Shown here: positions 17,142 to 25,110 of the stretch, piece by piece
How positions within the stretch are numbered: position 1 is the first letter of the stretch
Layout of the letters: every line of letters starts with the position of its first letter
Origin: Chitinophaga pinensis
GTDB lineage: Bacteria > Bacteroidota > Bacteroidia > Chitinophagales > CAMDFR01
Direction: 5' to 3'
DNA length: 36,502 bases
Assembly: GCA_945897725.1 (NCBI GenBank)
Contig: CAMDFR010000024.1
Coordinates: forward strand, 1-36,502
The notes under the pieces: generated by a model
Databases searched by the model: none
Seen by the model: the letters and a program-made list of their open reading frames with translations, nothing else
What the model was told of the DNA's origin: nothing
Program-made: the position numbers and the translations under genes

Positions 17142-18704
17142 CTAATGTTGAATAACAAGCTTGCCACGCGAGAAGCTGCTTGGGGCGATTATCTCAAGAA
17201 TATAAACGCCATTTTCTAAGTCATCAACTTGTAGGATATTGGTCTCTAGTTTGCCTTGTTTAACAGGAACGCCATAAGAATTATATAAAGTATATTTGGT
17301 CGAAAAGAATGCTAAGTCTTCTAATGAAGAAAGCGTAACATAAAAACTGCTCGGATTAGGATACATAAATAGATTCTCTAGAATGGATAATGAACTAATT
17401 TGAAGTTGATTTTCACAGTTAAAAAATTCATTCGAAATTTCTATGTATAAGAAATTATTTTTGTTTGCAATCCAAGGTTTTAAACCTTTGATAGGAGACA
17501 CTTCCCAGACTGATGGGGCAATTTCAACAGAATCATTATAACTAATATTGATGCTTTGTATAAATAATTCAGCTGGATAAAAATAATTTGGATCATTGCG
17601 CACCGAAAGATTTAAAAGAGATATCACACTGTCAATATAGCTTGATTGGGCACTCAAGGTTAACAGGTGTTGATTAATTTCACACAAGTATGACAAGTAA
17701 TGTTCCTTCAAGATGGTGTTGTTAAAACTTTTCTTTATGAGTGGTTTTCTGTCTCTTGAATCAGGTAACATTATTTGGTAATCTTGCTCAGCGAAGGAAA
17801 GATTATAATCCCAGGGAATCCAATGGAACAAATTATCGATCGGGTTATGGTACAAATAAAAATTTCTACCATGCTCAAAATACGAATCCCAATTGTTTAA
17901 TGAAACATCCATAGCTAGGGTCTTCAAAAAGCCTTCCATGTCCATATATTGGGACAAAGTATCTGCATAAACAAAATAAGAAGTAGTATTTATTTTTTCC
18001 ACTAGCTGGATTAAATCTGTCCAATCATCAAGACTTTCATTCGTCTTTTTTTCAAATTCTAGTCTGTAGGGCTCAGGCGATGAACCATGATACTCTAAAT
18101 TACTCTCAATGACTTTGTATAAATTCCCATCATTATTTCCAAAATGTTCTTGTAGGAATGTTTTATTAATTTGTTCTACAAGAACATACAGACCCCATAA
18201 GGTGTCATTGATGTATATATTGGCAAAAGAGGTTCTTGGAGCAGCTATTCCAGCTTCACTCATCAATCGATAACTCAATGCATCATGAAGCATTGTAGGA
18301 TCCTTAAAAGCATTAGAAAGATTGATATCCTTTAATCCATCAAAGGTCCTTCCTGCAACAAATTCATTAAACGAAATTTTGAGCGGTTTTTTTAAACTAG
18401 AATCAGCTCCCCAATTTGAGAAATATCCTTTTTGCCTAATTCCCACACTATCTGTTCTTATTCCGTCAATAATAACATAGCTACTCAGTAGTGGGTCATT
18501 CGCTCCTAACGCACTATCGGGAAGTGGCCCTAAATCAATACTTTCGAGATATCTCTGACATAAGGTATCCCAGTAGAAGGCTTGGTCAAAATGAATGTGA
18601 ATATCGTGGACATAGCTTTCATCGAAAATCTGATGACCACTTTGCGCTACCATATTTTTGGACGCTAGAAACAAAAAGATAAAAAGGTAAAATGTTTTTT
18701 TCAT
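17142..18704 (-). CDS. CotH-kinase-like protein with T9SS type A sorting domain
   Basis: A 520-residue secreted protein: signal peptide (MKKTFYLFIFLFLASKNMVAQ), CotH kinase domain, then a C-terminal T9SS sorting domain. CotH blocks are LKKPLKISFNEF (104-115), GLKDINLSNAFKDPTMLHDALS (123-144), the WGLYVLVEQINKTFL stretch (170-184), and the catalytic region NNWDSY (270-275) and WIPWDYNLSF (295-304) with the Asp residues expected to bind metal and ATP. Known CotH proteins phosphorylate Ser in spore coat proteins; here the target is unknown. The tail has MYPNPS (447-452) and ends in KLVIQH, typical for type A cargo. It heads the minus-strand glycosyltransferase operon, 60 bases ahead of the GT-C-like gene. 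Export to the cell surface is inferred. Confidence 0.87.
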   Translation of the reverse strand: MKKTFYLFIFLFLASKNMVAQSGHQIFDESYVHDIHIHFDQAFYWDTLCQRYLESIDLGPLPDSALGANDPLLSSYVIIDGIRTDSVGIRQKGYFSNWGADSSLKKPLKISFNEFVAGRTFDGLKDINLSNAFKDPTMLHDALSYRLMSEAGIAAPRTSFANIYINDTLWGLYVLVEQINKTFLQEHFGNNDGNLYKVIESNLEYHGSSPEPYRLEFEKKTNESLDDWTDLIQLVEKINTTSYFVYADTLSQYMDMEGFLKTLAMDVSLNNWDSYFEHGRNFYLYHNPIDNLFHWIPWDYNLSFAEQDYQIMLPDSRDRKPLIKKSFNNTILKEHYLSYLCEINQHLLTLSAQSSYIDSVISLLNLSVRNDPNYFYPAELFIQSINISYNDSVEIAPSVWEVSPIKGLKPWIANKNNFLYIEISNEFFNCENQLQISSLSILENLFMYPNPSSFYVTLSSLEDLAFFSTKYTLYNSYGVPVKQGKLETNILQVDDLENGVYILEIIAPSSFSRGKLVIQH

Positions 18705-18730
18705 ACCAACAAGAATACCAATAATTTTAA

Positions 18731-18762
18731 TTGAGTATAACTATTGCAAAAATAGTACTTTG
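18731..18762 (+). promoter_or_regulatory. Promoter of apt
   Basis: TTG (18731-18733), 22 bases, then TACTTTG (18756-18762), a -7 box one base shorter than TAnnTTTG. Transcription would start about 25 bases before the chosen apt ATG and supports that start, since the upstream ATG at 18760 lies within the box. Confidence 0.55.
18747..18754 (-). promoter_or_regulatory. -7 promoter box of the cotH-like operon
   Basis: On the minus strand this reads TATTTTTG, an exact TAnnTTTG match, 43 bases before the ATG at 18704. It sits back-to-back with the apt promoter; TGCAAA (18745-18750) and TTTGCA (18759-18764) make the region a perfect inverted repeat. Confidence 0.55.
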
Positions 18763-18792
18763 CATCCACAAAAAATTATATCAATTATAGCT

Positions 18793-19326
18793 ATGGAAGA
18801 AGTATTAGAAACAAGAATTAAACAGGCAATTAGAGATGTTAAAGACTTTCCTAAAAAGGGTATTCTGTTTAAAGATATTACACCAATATTTTTAAATGCT
18901 AATCTCACGAGAGACATAGTTGATGAAATGGCAAAGAGGATTCACCCGAATATTGATATTATTTGTGGGATAGAAAGCCGTGGCTTTTTATTTGGTATTT
19001 TGTTAGCTCAAAAGTTAGAAAAGCCTTTTGTAATGATTAGAAAAGCTGGAAAATTACCCGCAGAAAAGATCGCTGTTCAATACAAGTTGGAATACGGTGA
19101 AGCAATCATTGAGATGCATAAGGGTTTTATTCAACCTAATCAAAGGGTTTTGATACATGATGATTTATTAGCTACTGGTGGAACAGCACTAGCAGCATCG
19201 GAATTGATTCGCCAACAACAGGGAATTGTTGAACAATATAGCTTTCTAGTTGAATTGTCTTTTTTAAAAGGACAAGAGCTCTTAAAAACTGTTTCTAATC
19301 AAATTGATAGTTTGGTTATTTACTAA
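18793..19326 (+). CDS. apt: Adenine phosphoribosyltransferase
   Basis: From the ATG at 18793 the product is 177 residues, the normal length for Apt, which makes AMP from adenine and PRPP in purine salvage. An in-frame ATG at 18760 lies in the promoter box and would add 11 residues not seen in the family, so I reject it. Family marks are IRDVKDFPKKGILFKDITP near the start, CGIESRGFLFG (adenine-binding region), RKAGKLP, and the PRPP loop VLIHDDLLATGGTA (about residues 119-132). The gene is single, divergent from the cotH-like operon and followed by a 533-base gene-free stretch. Confidence 0.95.
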   Translation: MEEVLETRIKQAIRDVKDFPKKGILFKDITPIFLNANLTRDIVDEMAKRIHPNIDIICGIESRGFLFGILLAQKLEKPFVMIRKAGKLPAEKIAVQYKLEYGEAIIEMHKGFIQPNQRVLIHDDLLATGGTALAASELIRQQQGIVEQYSFLVELSFLKGQELLKTVSNQIDSLVIY

Positions 19327-19859
19327 GGATAGTTCACTCGCCTAAATCATTAACTTCAATGTTAAGTGCTACGCTTATGCAATCCATTGGATTAGCTGAT
19401 ATAAACGAAGAAAAAGTTTCATTGTTTACTTGTATTAATTTGAAAATAGTCATCAATTTTGCAGGAATAATTAGGCTTCATTATACGTGCTATTAACCAT
19501 AACGGATCTATTTGTTATTATAACTTAGATTAAGGATAATTTAGGTGGTCAGACGCCTCATTTTTTTGTTTTAGGTACATTTCTGCTTTTGGTTTTTGGA
19601 AGCTAGTCTAGGTTCTTAACGTATAATTTTAGGTAACAATTTAGAAAGCTGGGATTTGTTTCGCTGTTTTTTTATTAATATTTTTCTAGTTAGCAATCTA
19701 GCTATTAGTAATTAAATATTTAATAATCAATGATTTGTATAGTTTTTTTTTGATTTGATGTAAAGCTAAATATCAGATTATTTGATTGGTACAATAATAT
19801 ATTTGGTGAATGTAAAAAAAAGTTGGATATTTGCACCCTAATTTTTTAAAGAAATAACT
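19327..19859. other. 533-base gene-free region between apt and rpmB
   Basis: No plausible coding frame, tRNA or rRNA was found. A weak hairpin with a T run (AGGTG/CGCCT with one wobble pair, then seven T, 19543-19567) may end apt transcription, but lies over 200 bases after the stop. The right end holds the rpmB promoter. The rest is AT-rich without repeats that I can see. Confidence 0.5.
19802..19833 (+). promoter_or_regulatory. Promoter of rpmB-rpmG operon
   Basis: TTTG (19802-19805), a 22-base spacer and TATTTG (19828-19833) followed by CA resemble the Bacteroidota promoter; the -7 box is shorter than the consensus. It gives a leader of about 20 bases before rpmB. Confidence 0.5.
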
Positions 19860-20099
19860 ATGGCACGCTTTTGCGATTTAACAGGAAAAGGACCGATGAC
19901 GGGAAACAAAGTTTCTCACTCTAATAGAAAAACGAAACGTAAATTTTATCCGAATTTACAAAGTAAAAAATTCTACGTTCCAGAAATAGATGACTATATT
20001 GAAATGAAAGTAAGTACTTCCGCAATACGAACCATTAATAAAAAAGGCATCTATCAATATCTGAAAGAGCTTGAAAAAGAAGGAAAAATTAGTTTCTAA
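19860..20099 (+). CDS. rpmB: 50S ribosomal protein L28
   Basis: A 79-residue L28: [22 protein letters not shown] at the start is the family signature (usual form: CxxTGKxPxxGNxVSHxxxxTKRxF), followed by [18 protein letters not shown] and a basic, helical C-terminus. It is the first gene of the rpmB-rpmG-DUF4295 operon; rpmG begins 36 bases after its stop. Length and order are as in other Bacteroidota. Structural component of the large ribosomal subunit. Confidence 0.97.
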   Translation: MARFCDLTGKGPMTGNKVSHSNRKTKRKFYPNLQSKKFYVPEIDDYIEMKVSTSAIRTINKKGIYQYLKELEKEGKISF

Positions 20100-20135
20100 A
20101 TACTAATATCATTAAAGTAATAAACTCAGATCACA

Positions 20136-20324
20136 ATGGCAAAGAAAAGCAAAGGCAATAGAATACAAGTAATCTTGGAATGTACAGAACATAAGGATTC
20201 TGGTTTGCCAGGAACTAGTAGATATAGCACAGAAAAAAACAGAAAGAATACACCTGATAGAATTGAACTAAAAAAATTCAACTCTGTTATGAAAAAATAT
20301 ACAATTCACAAAGAAATTAAATAA
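20136..20324 (+). CDS. rpmG: 50S ribosomal protein L33
   Basis: A 62-residue L33 with [20 protein letters not shown] at the start and [19 protein letters not shown] in the middle, the conserved RNA-binding stretch. Only one Cys (in LECTEH) is present, so this is a form without the zinc-binding Cys-x-x-Cys pairs. It lies between rpmB and the DUF4295 gene, which begins 6 bases after its stop. Confidence 0.96.
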   Translation: MAKKSKGNRIQVILECTEHKDSGLPGTSRYSTEKNRKNTPDRIELKKFNSVMKKYTIHKEIK

Positions 20325-20330
20325 TAAATT

Positions 20331-20498
20331 ATGGCAAAGGTTTCGAAAAATGCAAGAACAGATCGTAAGGCCCAAGAAGGGTCAAAGGATTATGTGAAAG
20401 TTTTTAAGGCTTTCAAGTCACCTAAAACAGGTGCATACGCTTTTAATGAGAAGATGATTCACAAAGATAAAGTAAAGGAATTTTTAGCTGAAAAATAG
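20331..20498 (+). CDS. DUF4295 small protein, ribosome-linked
   Basis: A 55-residue basic protein beginning MAKVSKNARTDRKAQEG and ending KVKEFLAEK. It matches DUF4295, a small family found in Bacteroidota directly after rpmG. The high Lys content, size and fixed place in the ribosomal protein operon suggest a ribosome-bound or ribosome-assembly protein, but a direct role is inference. It ends the operon; a clear terminator follows 32 bases after the stop. Confidence 0.9.
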   Translation: MAKVSKNARTDRKAQEGSKDYVKVFKAFKSPKTGAYAFNEKMIHKDKVKEFLAEK

Positions 20499-20529
20499 TC
20501 TAATTGTTTCTGAAAAATATTGATATAAT

Positions 20530-20562
20530 AAGCCTCCTGAATATCTTGGGAGGCTTTTTTTG
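20530..20562 (+). terminator. Terminator of the rpmB operon
   Basis: AAGCCTCC (20530-20537) pairs with GGAGGCTT (20549-20556) around an 11-base loop, followed by a T run. Confidence 0.92.
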
Positions 20563-20626
20563 TCATCCATAACAATCTCAAAAATGCATATTTTGCTTTC
20601 ATTAAGTCATCGATTTTTTTATTTAT

Positions 20627-20634
20627 TACTTTTG
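20627..20634 (+). promoter_or_regulatory. -7 promoter box before ftsY
   Basis: TACTTTTG is an exact TAnnTTTG match 56 bases before the ftsY ATG. No TTG is seen at the usual -33 distance. Confidence 0.5.
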
Positions 20635-20689
20635 TAATCGAGTTGAATGGAATTTCAATGTTTTAATTCCATATTTTAAATATTTAACA

Positions 20690-21646
20690 ATGGGTATATT
20701 CGATTTTTTTAGCAAAAAAGAAAATAAAGAAGATCTAGATAAAGGTCTTGAGAAAACAAAAGATAGCTTTTTTAGTAAATTAGCTAAAGCAATCGCCGGA
20801 AAAACTGCTGCTGATGATGATCTACTTGATCAGGTAGAAGAAGCGTTGATGACTGCCGATGTTGGTTTAGAAACCACTGTTAAAATTATTGAGCGAATAG
20901 AAAAAAGAGTGGAAAGAGATAAATTCGTGAGCGATAAACATTTCATGAGTTTACTAAAGGATGAAATCCAAAACTTATTATTGGAAAATAAGACGGAAGA
21001 TTTATTGAGTTTTGACATTAGTAATGGTAAAGTTCCGTACATCATCATGGTGGTGGGCGTGAATGGAGTTGGCAAGACAACAACCATTGGGAAACTATCC
21101 TACCAACTTAAACTTGCTGGGAAGAATGTTTTACTTGGTGCGGCCGACACATTCAGAGCAGCAGCAATAGACCAATTGGATATTTGGGCAAAAAGAGTCG
21201 ATGTTCCCATCATAAAAAAACAAATGGGTGCCGATCCCGCAAGTGTTGCATTCGACACTCTTGAAGCTGCAAAAGCTCGAGGAAATGATGTTGTAATTAT
21301 TGATACTGCCGGTAGATTACATAATAAGCTCGGATTGATGAACGAGTTGACAAAAGTAAAGAATGTGATGAAAAAGGTATATCCTGATGCACCTCACGAA
21401 GTACTCTTAGTGCTTGATGCATCAACAGGTCAAAACGCTATTATACAAGCACGTGAGTTTATGAAAGCAACCGAAGTAACAGCTATTACATTGACTAAAT
21501 TAGATGGTACAGCAAAAGGTGGTGTAGTCTTGGGGATATCTGATTTGTTTAAAATTCCAATCAAGTTTATAGGTGTGGGTGAGGGAATAGATAAACTTCA
21601 AGTATTCAACAGAAAAGAGTTTGTAGATTCCTTATTCTCTAACTAA
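20690..21646 (+). CDS. ftsY: Signal recognition particle receptor FtsY
   Basis: A 318-residue SRP-family GTPase that docks SRP-ribosome complexes at the membrane. The N domain is helical (about residues 15-100). The G domain has G1 GVNGVGKTTT (123-132), ADTFRAAAIDQL (152-163), G3 DTAGR (205-209) and G4 TKLDGTAKGG (269-278), and ends with GVGEGIDKLQVFN, the FtsY-type closing motif. The acidic A domain of Enterobacteria is nearly absent; a short charged N-terminus (GIFDFFSKKENKED) likely contacts the membrane. rimO follows with a 35-base gap, probably in one transcript. Confidence 0.97.
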   Translation: MGIFDFFSKKENKEDLDKGLEKTKDSFFSKLAKAIAGKTAADDDLLDQVEEALMTADVGLETTVKIIERIEKRVERDKFVSDKHFMSLLKDEIQNLLLENKTEDLLSFDISNGKVPYIIMVVGVNGVGKTTTIGKLSYQLKLAGKNVLLGAADTFRAAAIDQLDIWAKRVDVPIIKKQMGADPASVAFDTLEAAKARGNDVVIIDTAGRLHNKLGLMNELTKVKNVMKKVYPDAPHEVLLVLDASTGQNAIIQAREFMKATEVTAITLTKLDGTAKGGVVLGISDLFKIPIKFIGVGEGIDKLQVFNRKEFVDSLFSN

Positions 21647-21681
21647 GTTTTTGAAATCAGATAATTGAAATTAAATAAGAA

Positions 21682-22992
21682 ATGAAGACGAAGTCAAAAG
21701 TCGATAAGGTGAATGTAATCACGCTTGGTTGCTCCAAAAATACGGTAGATAGTGAAGTCTTAATGGGTCAGCTAAAAGCGGGCGGAATTGATGTAGCACA
21801 TGAAAGTAAAAAGGAGGATTTTAATGTAGTAATCATTAATACATGCGGATTCATTGACAAAGCCAAGGAGGAATCCATTAACACCATTTTGCAATTCGCC
21901 GAAGCAAAAACAAAAGGATATATCGAAAAACTATACGTCACAGGATGTTTAAGCCAAAGATATAAAGAAAACTTAGAAGAAGAAATCCCTGAAGTTGATG
22001 CTTATTTTGGGACCTTAGAATTACCTGCCTTACTAAATAAATTTAAGATTGATTATAAACACGAATTAATAGGTGAGAGGGTTTTGACAACTGAAAGTCA
22101 TTTTGCTTACTTGAAAATTAGTGAAGGCTGCAACCGAAAATGCACCTTTTGTGCGATTCCTCTCATGCGCGGTTTACACGTCTCAAGACCCATTGAAGAG
22201 CTAGTGCAAGAGACGAAAAATCTTGCCAAACAGGGTGTAAAAGAATTAATTCTCATTGCCCAAGAACTTACCTTTTATGGACTTGATATATACAAGAAAA
22301 GACGATTAAATGAATTGCTTCAAGAGCTTTGCAAAATCGATGGTATTGAATGGATACGCCTACATTATGCCTATCCCTCGCAGTTTCCATTAGAAATCCT
22401 AGAAGTGATGAACAAGGAACCGAAAATCTGTAAATATCTAGATATACCCCTCCAGCATGCAAATGATAATGTGCTGAAAAAAATGAAGCGAAACATTTCA
22501 AATGCGGAGACAAAAGAATTGATATCAACTATCAGAGAAAAAGTTCCAGGAATTTCAATTAGGACTACTATGCTTGTTGGTTTTCCGGGTGAATCTGAAG
22601 CCGATTTTGAAGACCTTAAATCATTTATTCAAGAAATGAGATTTGACCGATTAGGTGTTTTTACCTATTCTCACGAAGAAAATACCTCAGCATATAAACT
22701 TGAAGATGATATTCCGCAAGAAGTCAAGGAACAACGGGCTGCGGAATTAATGGAGATCCAATCTGCAATTTCATTTGAATTGAATCAAGAAAAGGTAGGT
22801 CAAACTTTTAAAGTTTTAATAGATAGAAAGGAGGGCGCATCCTTCATTGGAAGAACTGAATTTGATAGTCCCGAAGTTGATAATGAGGTCATGATTCCAG
22901 CGCAAAAAAACTATCTTCGAATCGGCGATTTTGCGTCTGTAACAATTACAAATGCATCTGAATTTGATTTGGAAGGTACTTTGGCCAACTAA
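21682..22992 (+). CDS. rimO: Ribosomal protein S12 methylthiotransferase RimO
   Basis: A 436-residue radical SAM methylthiotransferase that adds a methylthio group to an Asp of ribosomal protein S12. The N-terminal MTTase domain has three Cys for the auxiliary cluster (C17 in TLGCSKN, C55 in NTCGFID and C89 in TGCLSQR). The radical SAM domain has SEGCNRKCTFCAIP (C150, C154, C157). A TRAM domain ends the chain (from about residue 370, with DRKEGASFIGRTEFDSPEVDN). The GCSKN form and the IPLMRG stretch favour RimO over MiaB. It follows ftsY and is convergent with miaE, with five bases between the stops. Confidence 0.95.
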   Translation: MKTKSKVDKVNVITLGCSKNTVDSEVLMGQLKAGGIDVAHESKKEDFNVVIINTCGFIDKAKEESINTILQFAEAKTKGYIEKLYVTGCLSQRYKENLEEEIPEVDAYFGTLELPALLNKFKIDYKHELIGERVLTTESHFAYLKISEGCNRKCTFCAIPLMRGLHVSRPIEELVQETKNLAKQGVKELILIAQELTFYGLDIYKKRRLNELLQELCKIDGIEWIRLHYAYPSQFPLEILEVMNKEPKICKYLDIPLQHANDNVLKKMKRNISNAETKELISTIREKVPGISIRTTMLVGFPGESEADFEDLKSFIQEMRFDRLGVFTYSHEENTSAYKLEDDIPQEVKEQRAAELMEIQSAISFELNQEKVGQTFKVLIDRKEGASFIGRTEFDSPEVDNEVMIPAQKNYLRIGDFASVTITNASEFDLEGTLAN

Positions 22993-22997
22993 GATGA

Positions 22998-23579
22998 TCA
23001 GTGGATTCTATCTCCACGCAACTCAAGGTTTTTCATAATTTCTGCTTCGCCTTCCAAGAATTCTTCCCATCTTTTCATGGTTGTTTCCTTGCCACAATAG
23101 GTCGTTGCTAAATCTATAAAAAGTCTATAATGCCCTGCCTCACTCACCATAAGGTTTTTATAAAAACTTCTTAGCTCTTCGTCATCAATGTGAAGAGATA
23201 ATACTCTAAACCGCTCACAACTTCTTGCCTCTATCATTGCTGAAAACAATAATTTTTCGAGTAATTGCTGCTCACGTGAACCTCCTTTCTTCAAAAAGTC
23301 ATATAACGCAGATACGTAATAATCTTTTCTTTGAGGACCTAATTTTAAGTTTCTTTTTTTTAACTGGTCCAATACCATTCTAAAATGTCCCCATTCTTCT
23401 TGAACAAGAGGAGTGACTTCCTCTACCAATCTATCCAATTCAGAAAATTGTTGAATGAGTGTAATCCCTGTTGATGTTGCTTTTTGCTCACAATAAGCAT
23501 GATCTGAAAGAATATCTTCAATACTCAATGATGCTAAATTTGCCCAACGTGGATCCGTTGGTAGTTTTAATCCGTACAT
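22998..23579 (-). CDS. miaE: tRNA-(ms2io6A37)-hydroxylase MiaE-like
   Basis: A 193-residue ferritin-like di-iron protein of the MiaE family, which hydroxylates the isopentenyl side chain of modified A37 in tRNA. Iron ligands are visible in the family order: E31 (AYCEQKA), E62 and H65 (EEWGHF), E117 (MIEARS), and E147 and H150 (SEAGHY). The helical pattern covers the full length. MiaE acts on the product of MiaA and MiaB, neither of which is in the window. The gene is single on the minus strand with an exact -7 box TATTTTTG (23599-23606) 20 bases before its start. Confidence 0.9.
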   Translation of the reverse strand: MYGLKLPTDPRWANLASLSIEDILSDHAYCEQKATSTGITLIQQFSELDRLVEEVTPLVQEEWGHFRMVLDQLKKRNLKLGPQRKDYYVSALYDFLKKGGSREQQLLEKLLFSAMIEARSCERFRVLSLHIDDEELRSFYKNLMVSEAGHYRLFIDLATTYCGKETTMKRWEEFLEGEAEIMKNLELRGDRIH

Positions 23580-23598
23580 ATACTTTTATTTCGAATGA

Positions 23599-23606
23599 CA
23601 AAAATA
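23599..23606 (-). promoter_or_regulatory. -7 promoter box of miaE
   Basis: On the minus strand the sequence TATTTTTG matches TAnnTTTG, 20 bases before the miaE ATG. No clear -33 element is seen. Confidence 0.45.
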
Positions 23607-23782
23607 GTCAACTATTGCTAATTCTTTTTTCTTGAAGATCTTATTTTTGTAAAATTCAATGTTGCGCCAACTTATTTAAACCATATGATTTTTTGTTAAT
23701 CTTGTCTTTATTTAAAGGATAAGAAGTATGTTGATATATGAAAAGGGACTCATTATTCTATATAAATTATATAAATTTGTCT

Positions 23783-24352
23783 ATGAAAAAATATGTTTCA
23801 CTTAGCTTGAGTTTTATCCCCTTTGTTATTTTAGTCATTTGTATCGGATGTGTGGGACCTAAAAAACCTATCCTTCAAGAGGTAAAAGAGCTGTCTATCA
23901 AAAGCAAAAAAAAAATTACAAAAATTAGCGGAAACTTAATTGTAGAAAACGATAACGATAACGCAATGCAATTATTAGAAGTATATGCAGATGTCACTTT
24001 GGATGGTGTTGAAGTTGGATTTTTTAGACAAAAAATCGATGCACTTATCGGACCAAAAAATTCTATTTCGATTGGATTTTATAAGGAAGTGGAAACTAAA
24101 AATATATCGTTGGGTGAGGGTGCTATTGTGCTTAAATTAAAAGGGTATTTCAAAGCGAAAGTTAATGATACCGATATATCAAACTCGTTTAATTATTCAA
24201 AGAATGTAATTATTGATGCGAGGTCGAAGGATGAAGTTAACTTAAATGGTAACCCATCCAAAACTGAAATCAAAGAGCAAAAAAAAATGGAAAAAAAAAT
24301 GAAAAAGAACGAAAAGGATAAACGTAAATTTCAAAATCAAGTGGAGTCATAA
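23783..24352 (+). CDS. Lipoprotein with LEA-type-2-like domain and Lys-rich tail
   Basis: From the ATG at 23783 the protein has 189 residues: MKKYVSLSLS, a hydrophobic span and VICIGC with a probable lipidated Cys. An upstream ATG (23738) would add 15 residues before a complete signal, so I reject it. The mature part (about residues 35-150) has the layout of an LEA-type-2/WHy-like beta sandwich: a strand with a polar Asn/Asp turn (NLIVENDNDNAMQLLEVYADVTL), DGVEVGFFRQ, and later strands. The last 35 residues are almost all Lys, Glu, Asn and Gln and look disordered or helical. It is followed 12 bases later by a protein of like type, so both may work together at the envelope. Family call is tentative. 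Confidence 0.6.
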   Translation: MKKYVSLSLSFIPFVILVICIGCVGPKKPILQEVKELSIKSKKKITKISGNLIVENDNDNAMQLLEVYADVTLDGVEVGFFRQKIDALIGPKNSISIGFYKEVETKNISLGEGAIVLKLKGYFKAKVNDTDISNSFNYSKNVIIDARSKDEVNLNGNPSKTEIKEQKKMEKKMKKNEKDKRKFQNQVES

Positions 24353-24364
24353 AGGATACAACTT

Positions 24365-24853
24365 ATGTTTAAAAATATTTGTAACTGTTTACTTGTTGGA
24401 GTGCTCGTTTCTATGCTATGGTCAGGGTCTTGCCTAGAGATAAAGGATCCTGAGTTCATCAAAATGCGAGATTGGCATATCTCAAAAGTATCAGCAGGTT
24501 ATTTTGAAGTCACTTCCAAAGCGCAGTTCTATAATCCCAACAAAGTGGGGCTAACATTAACAAATGTTTATGTAGATGTTTTCTTAAATAATGAAAAATT
24601 AGGTACGATTAATCAAATCAGTAGCATTAAAGTACCTAGAAATAGTTCTTTCGAGGTTCCGTTATTACTTACTTTTAACACCGATGGTAAACTAAACATG
24701 ATGTTTGGAAATATTCTCAAATTGTTATCCGCTAAAACTGCTCAGATAAAGTACAGTGGATATATACAAGTAAAAAAAGCTAATATTTCTTTAAAAATTG
24801 ATATTATAGATAAGTACGAATTTAATATCAAAGATTTGAATATTTTCAAATAG
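24365..24853 (+). CDS. Envelope protein with LEA-type-2-like domain
   Basis: A 162-residue protein with an N-terminal hydrophobic span ending in WSGSC, possibly a lipobox with an uncommon -3 residue. The rest fits an LEA-type-2 (WHy) beta sandwich: FEVTSKAQFYNPNKVGLTLTNVYVDVFLNNEKLG is the classic pattern of a strand, the YNPN turn and a ligand-facing strand, followed by KVPRNSSFEVPLLLTF. Proteins of this type bind to membranes or other proteins in stress responses, but the bacterial members are poorly known. Likely cotranscribed with the gene at 23783. About 175 bases after its stop is a hairpin-T-run terminator (25028). Confidence 0.68.
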   Translation: MFKNICNCLLVGVLVSMLWSGSCLEIKDPEFIKMRDWHISKVSAGYFEVTSKAQFYNPNKVGLTLTNVYVDVFLNNEKLGTINQISSIKVPRNSSFEVPLLLTFNTDGKLNMMFGNILKLLSAKTAQIKYSGYIQVKKANISLKIDIIDKYEFNIKDLNIFK

Positions 24854-25027
24854 GAAAGTAGCATTGGTAAAATTCAACCAATACGAGGAATATATCTTGA
24901 ATATTTTCTGTGATATGAATAAACTAGATCCATTAGGCTTCATAACTCTACAGGCGGCAGTGTAGGAGCAATTTTCGTCTATTTTCTAGTAGTATAGCAA
25001 ATAAAGTGGGTAATTATTAGCTTAATT

Positions 25028-25052
25028 GTTGAAAAAGTTCAACTTTTTTTTT
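25028..25052 (+). terminator. Probable rho-independent terminator
   Basis: GTTGAA (25028-25033), a four-base AAAG loop, TTCAAC (25038-25043) and nine T. The stem is short but perfect. The 24854-25027 stretch before it holds only an ATTGGT/ACCAAT inverted repeat (24863-24882) and no gene that I can see. Confidence 0.65.
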
Positions 25053-25110
25053 CAATAAACTCAAATTATGCCTATATTTACAAATTAAATCATAAACTAA
25101 ATACAAAACC

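Noticed and set aside
18760..18792. Upstream start for apt
   Set aside because: The ATG overlaps the -7 box, and the 11 added residues are absent from the Apt family.
19543..19567. Riboswitch or leader RNA before rpmB
   Set aside because: Only a weak hairpin with a wobble pair is present; no conserved riboswitch core is recognisable.
21682..22992. MiaB instead of RimO, since miaE lies next to it
   Set aside because: The GCSKN motif, the IPLMRG stretch after the radical SAM Cys motif and the TRAM region fit RimO better.
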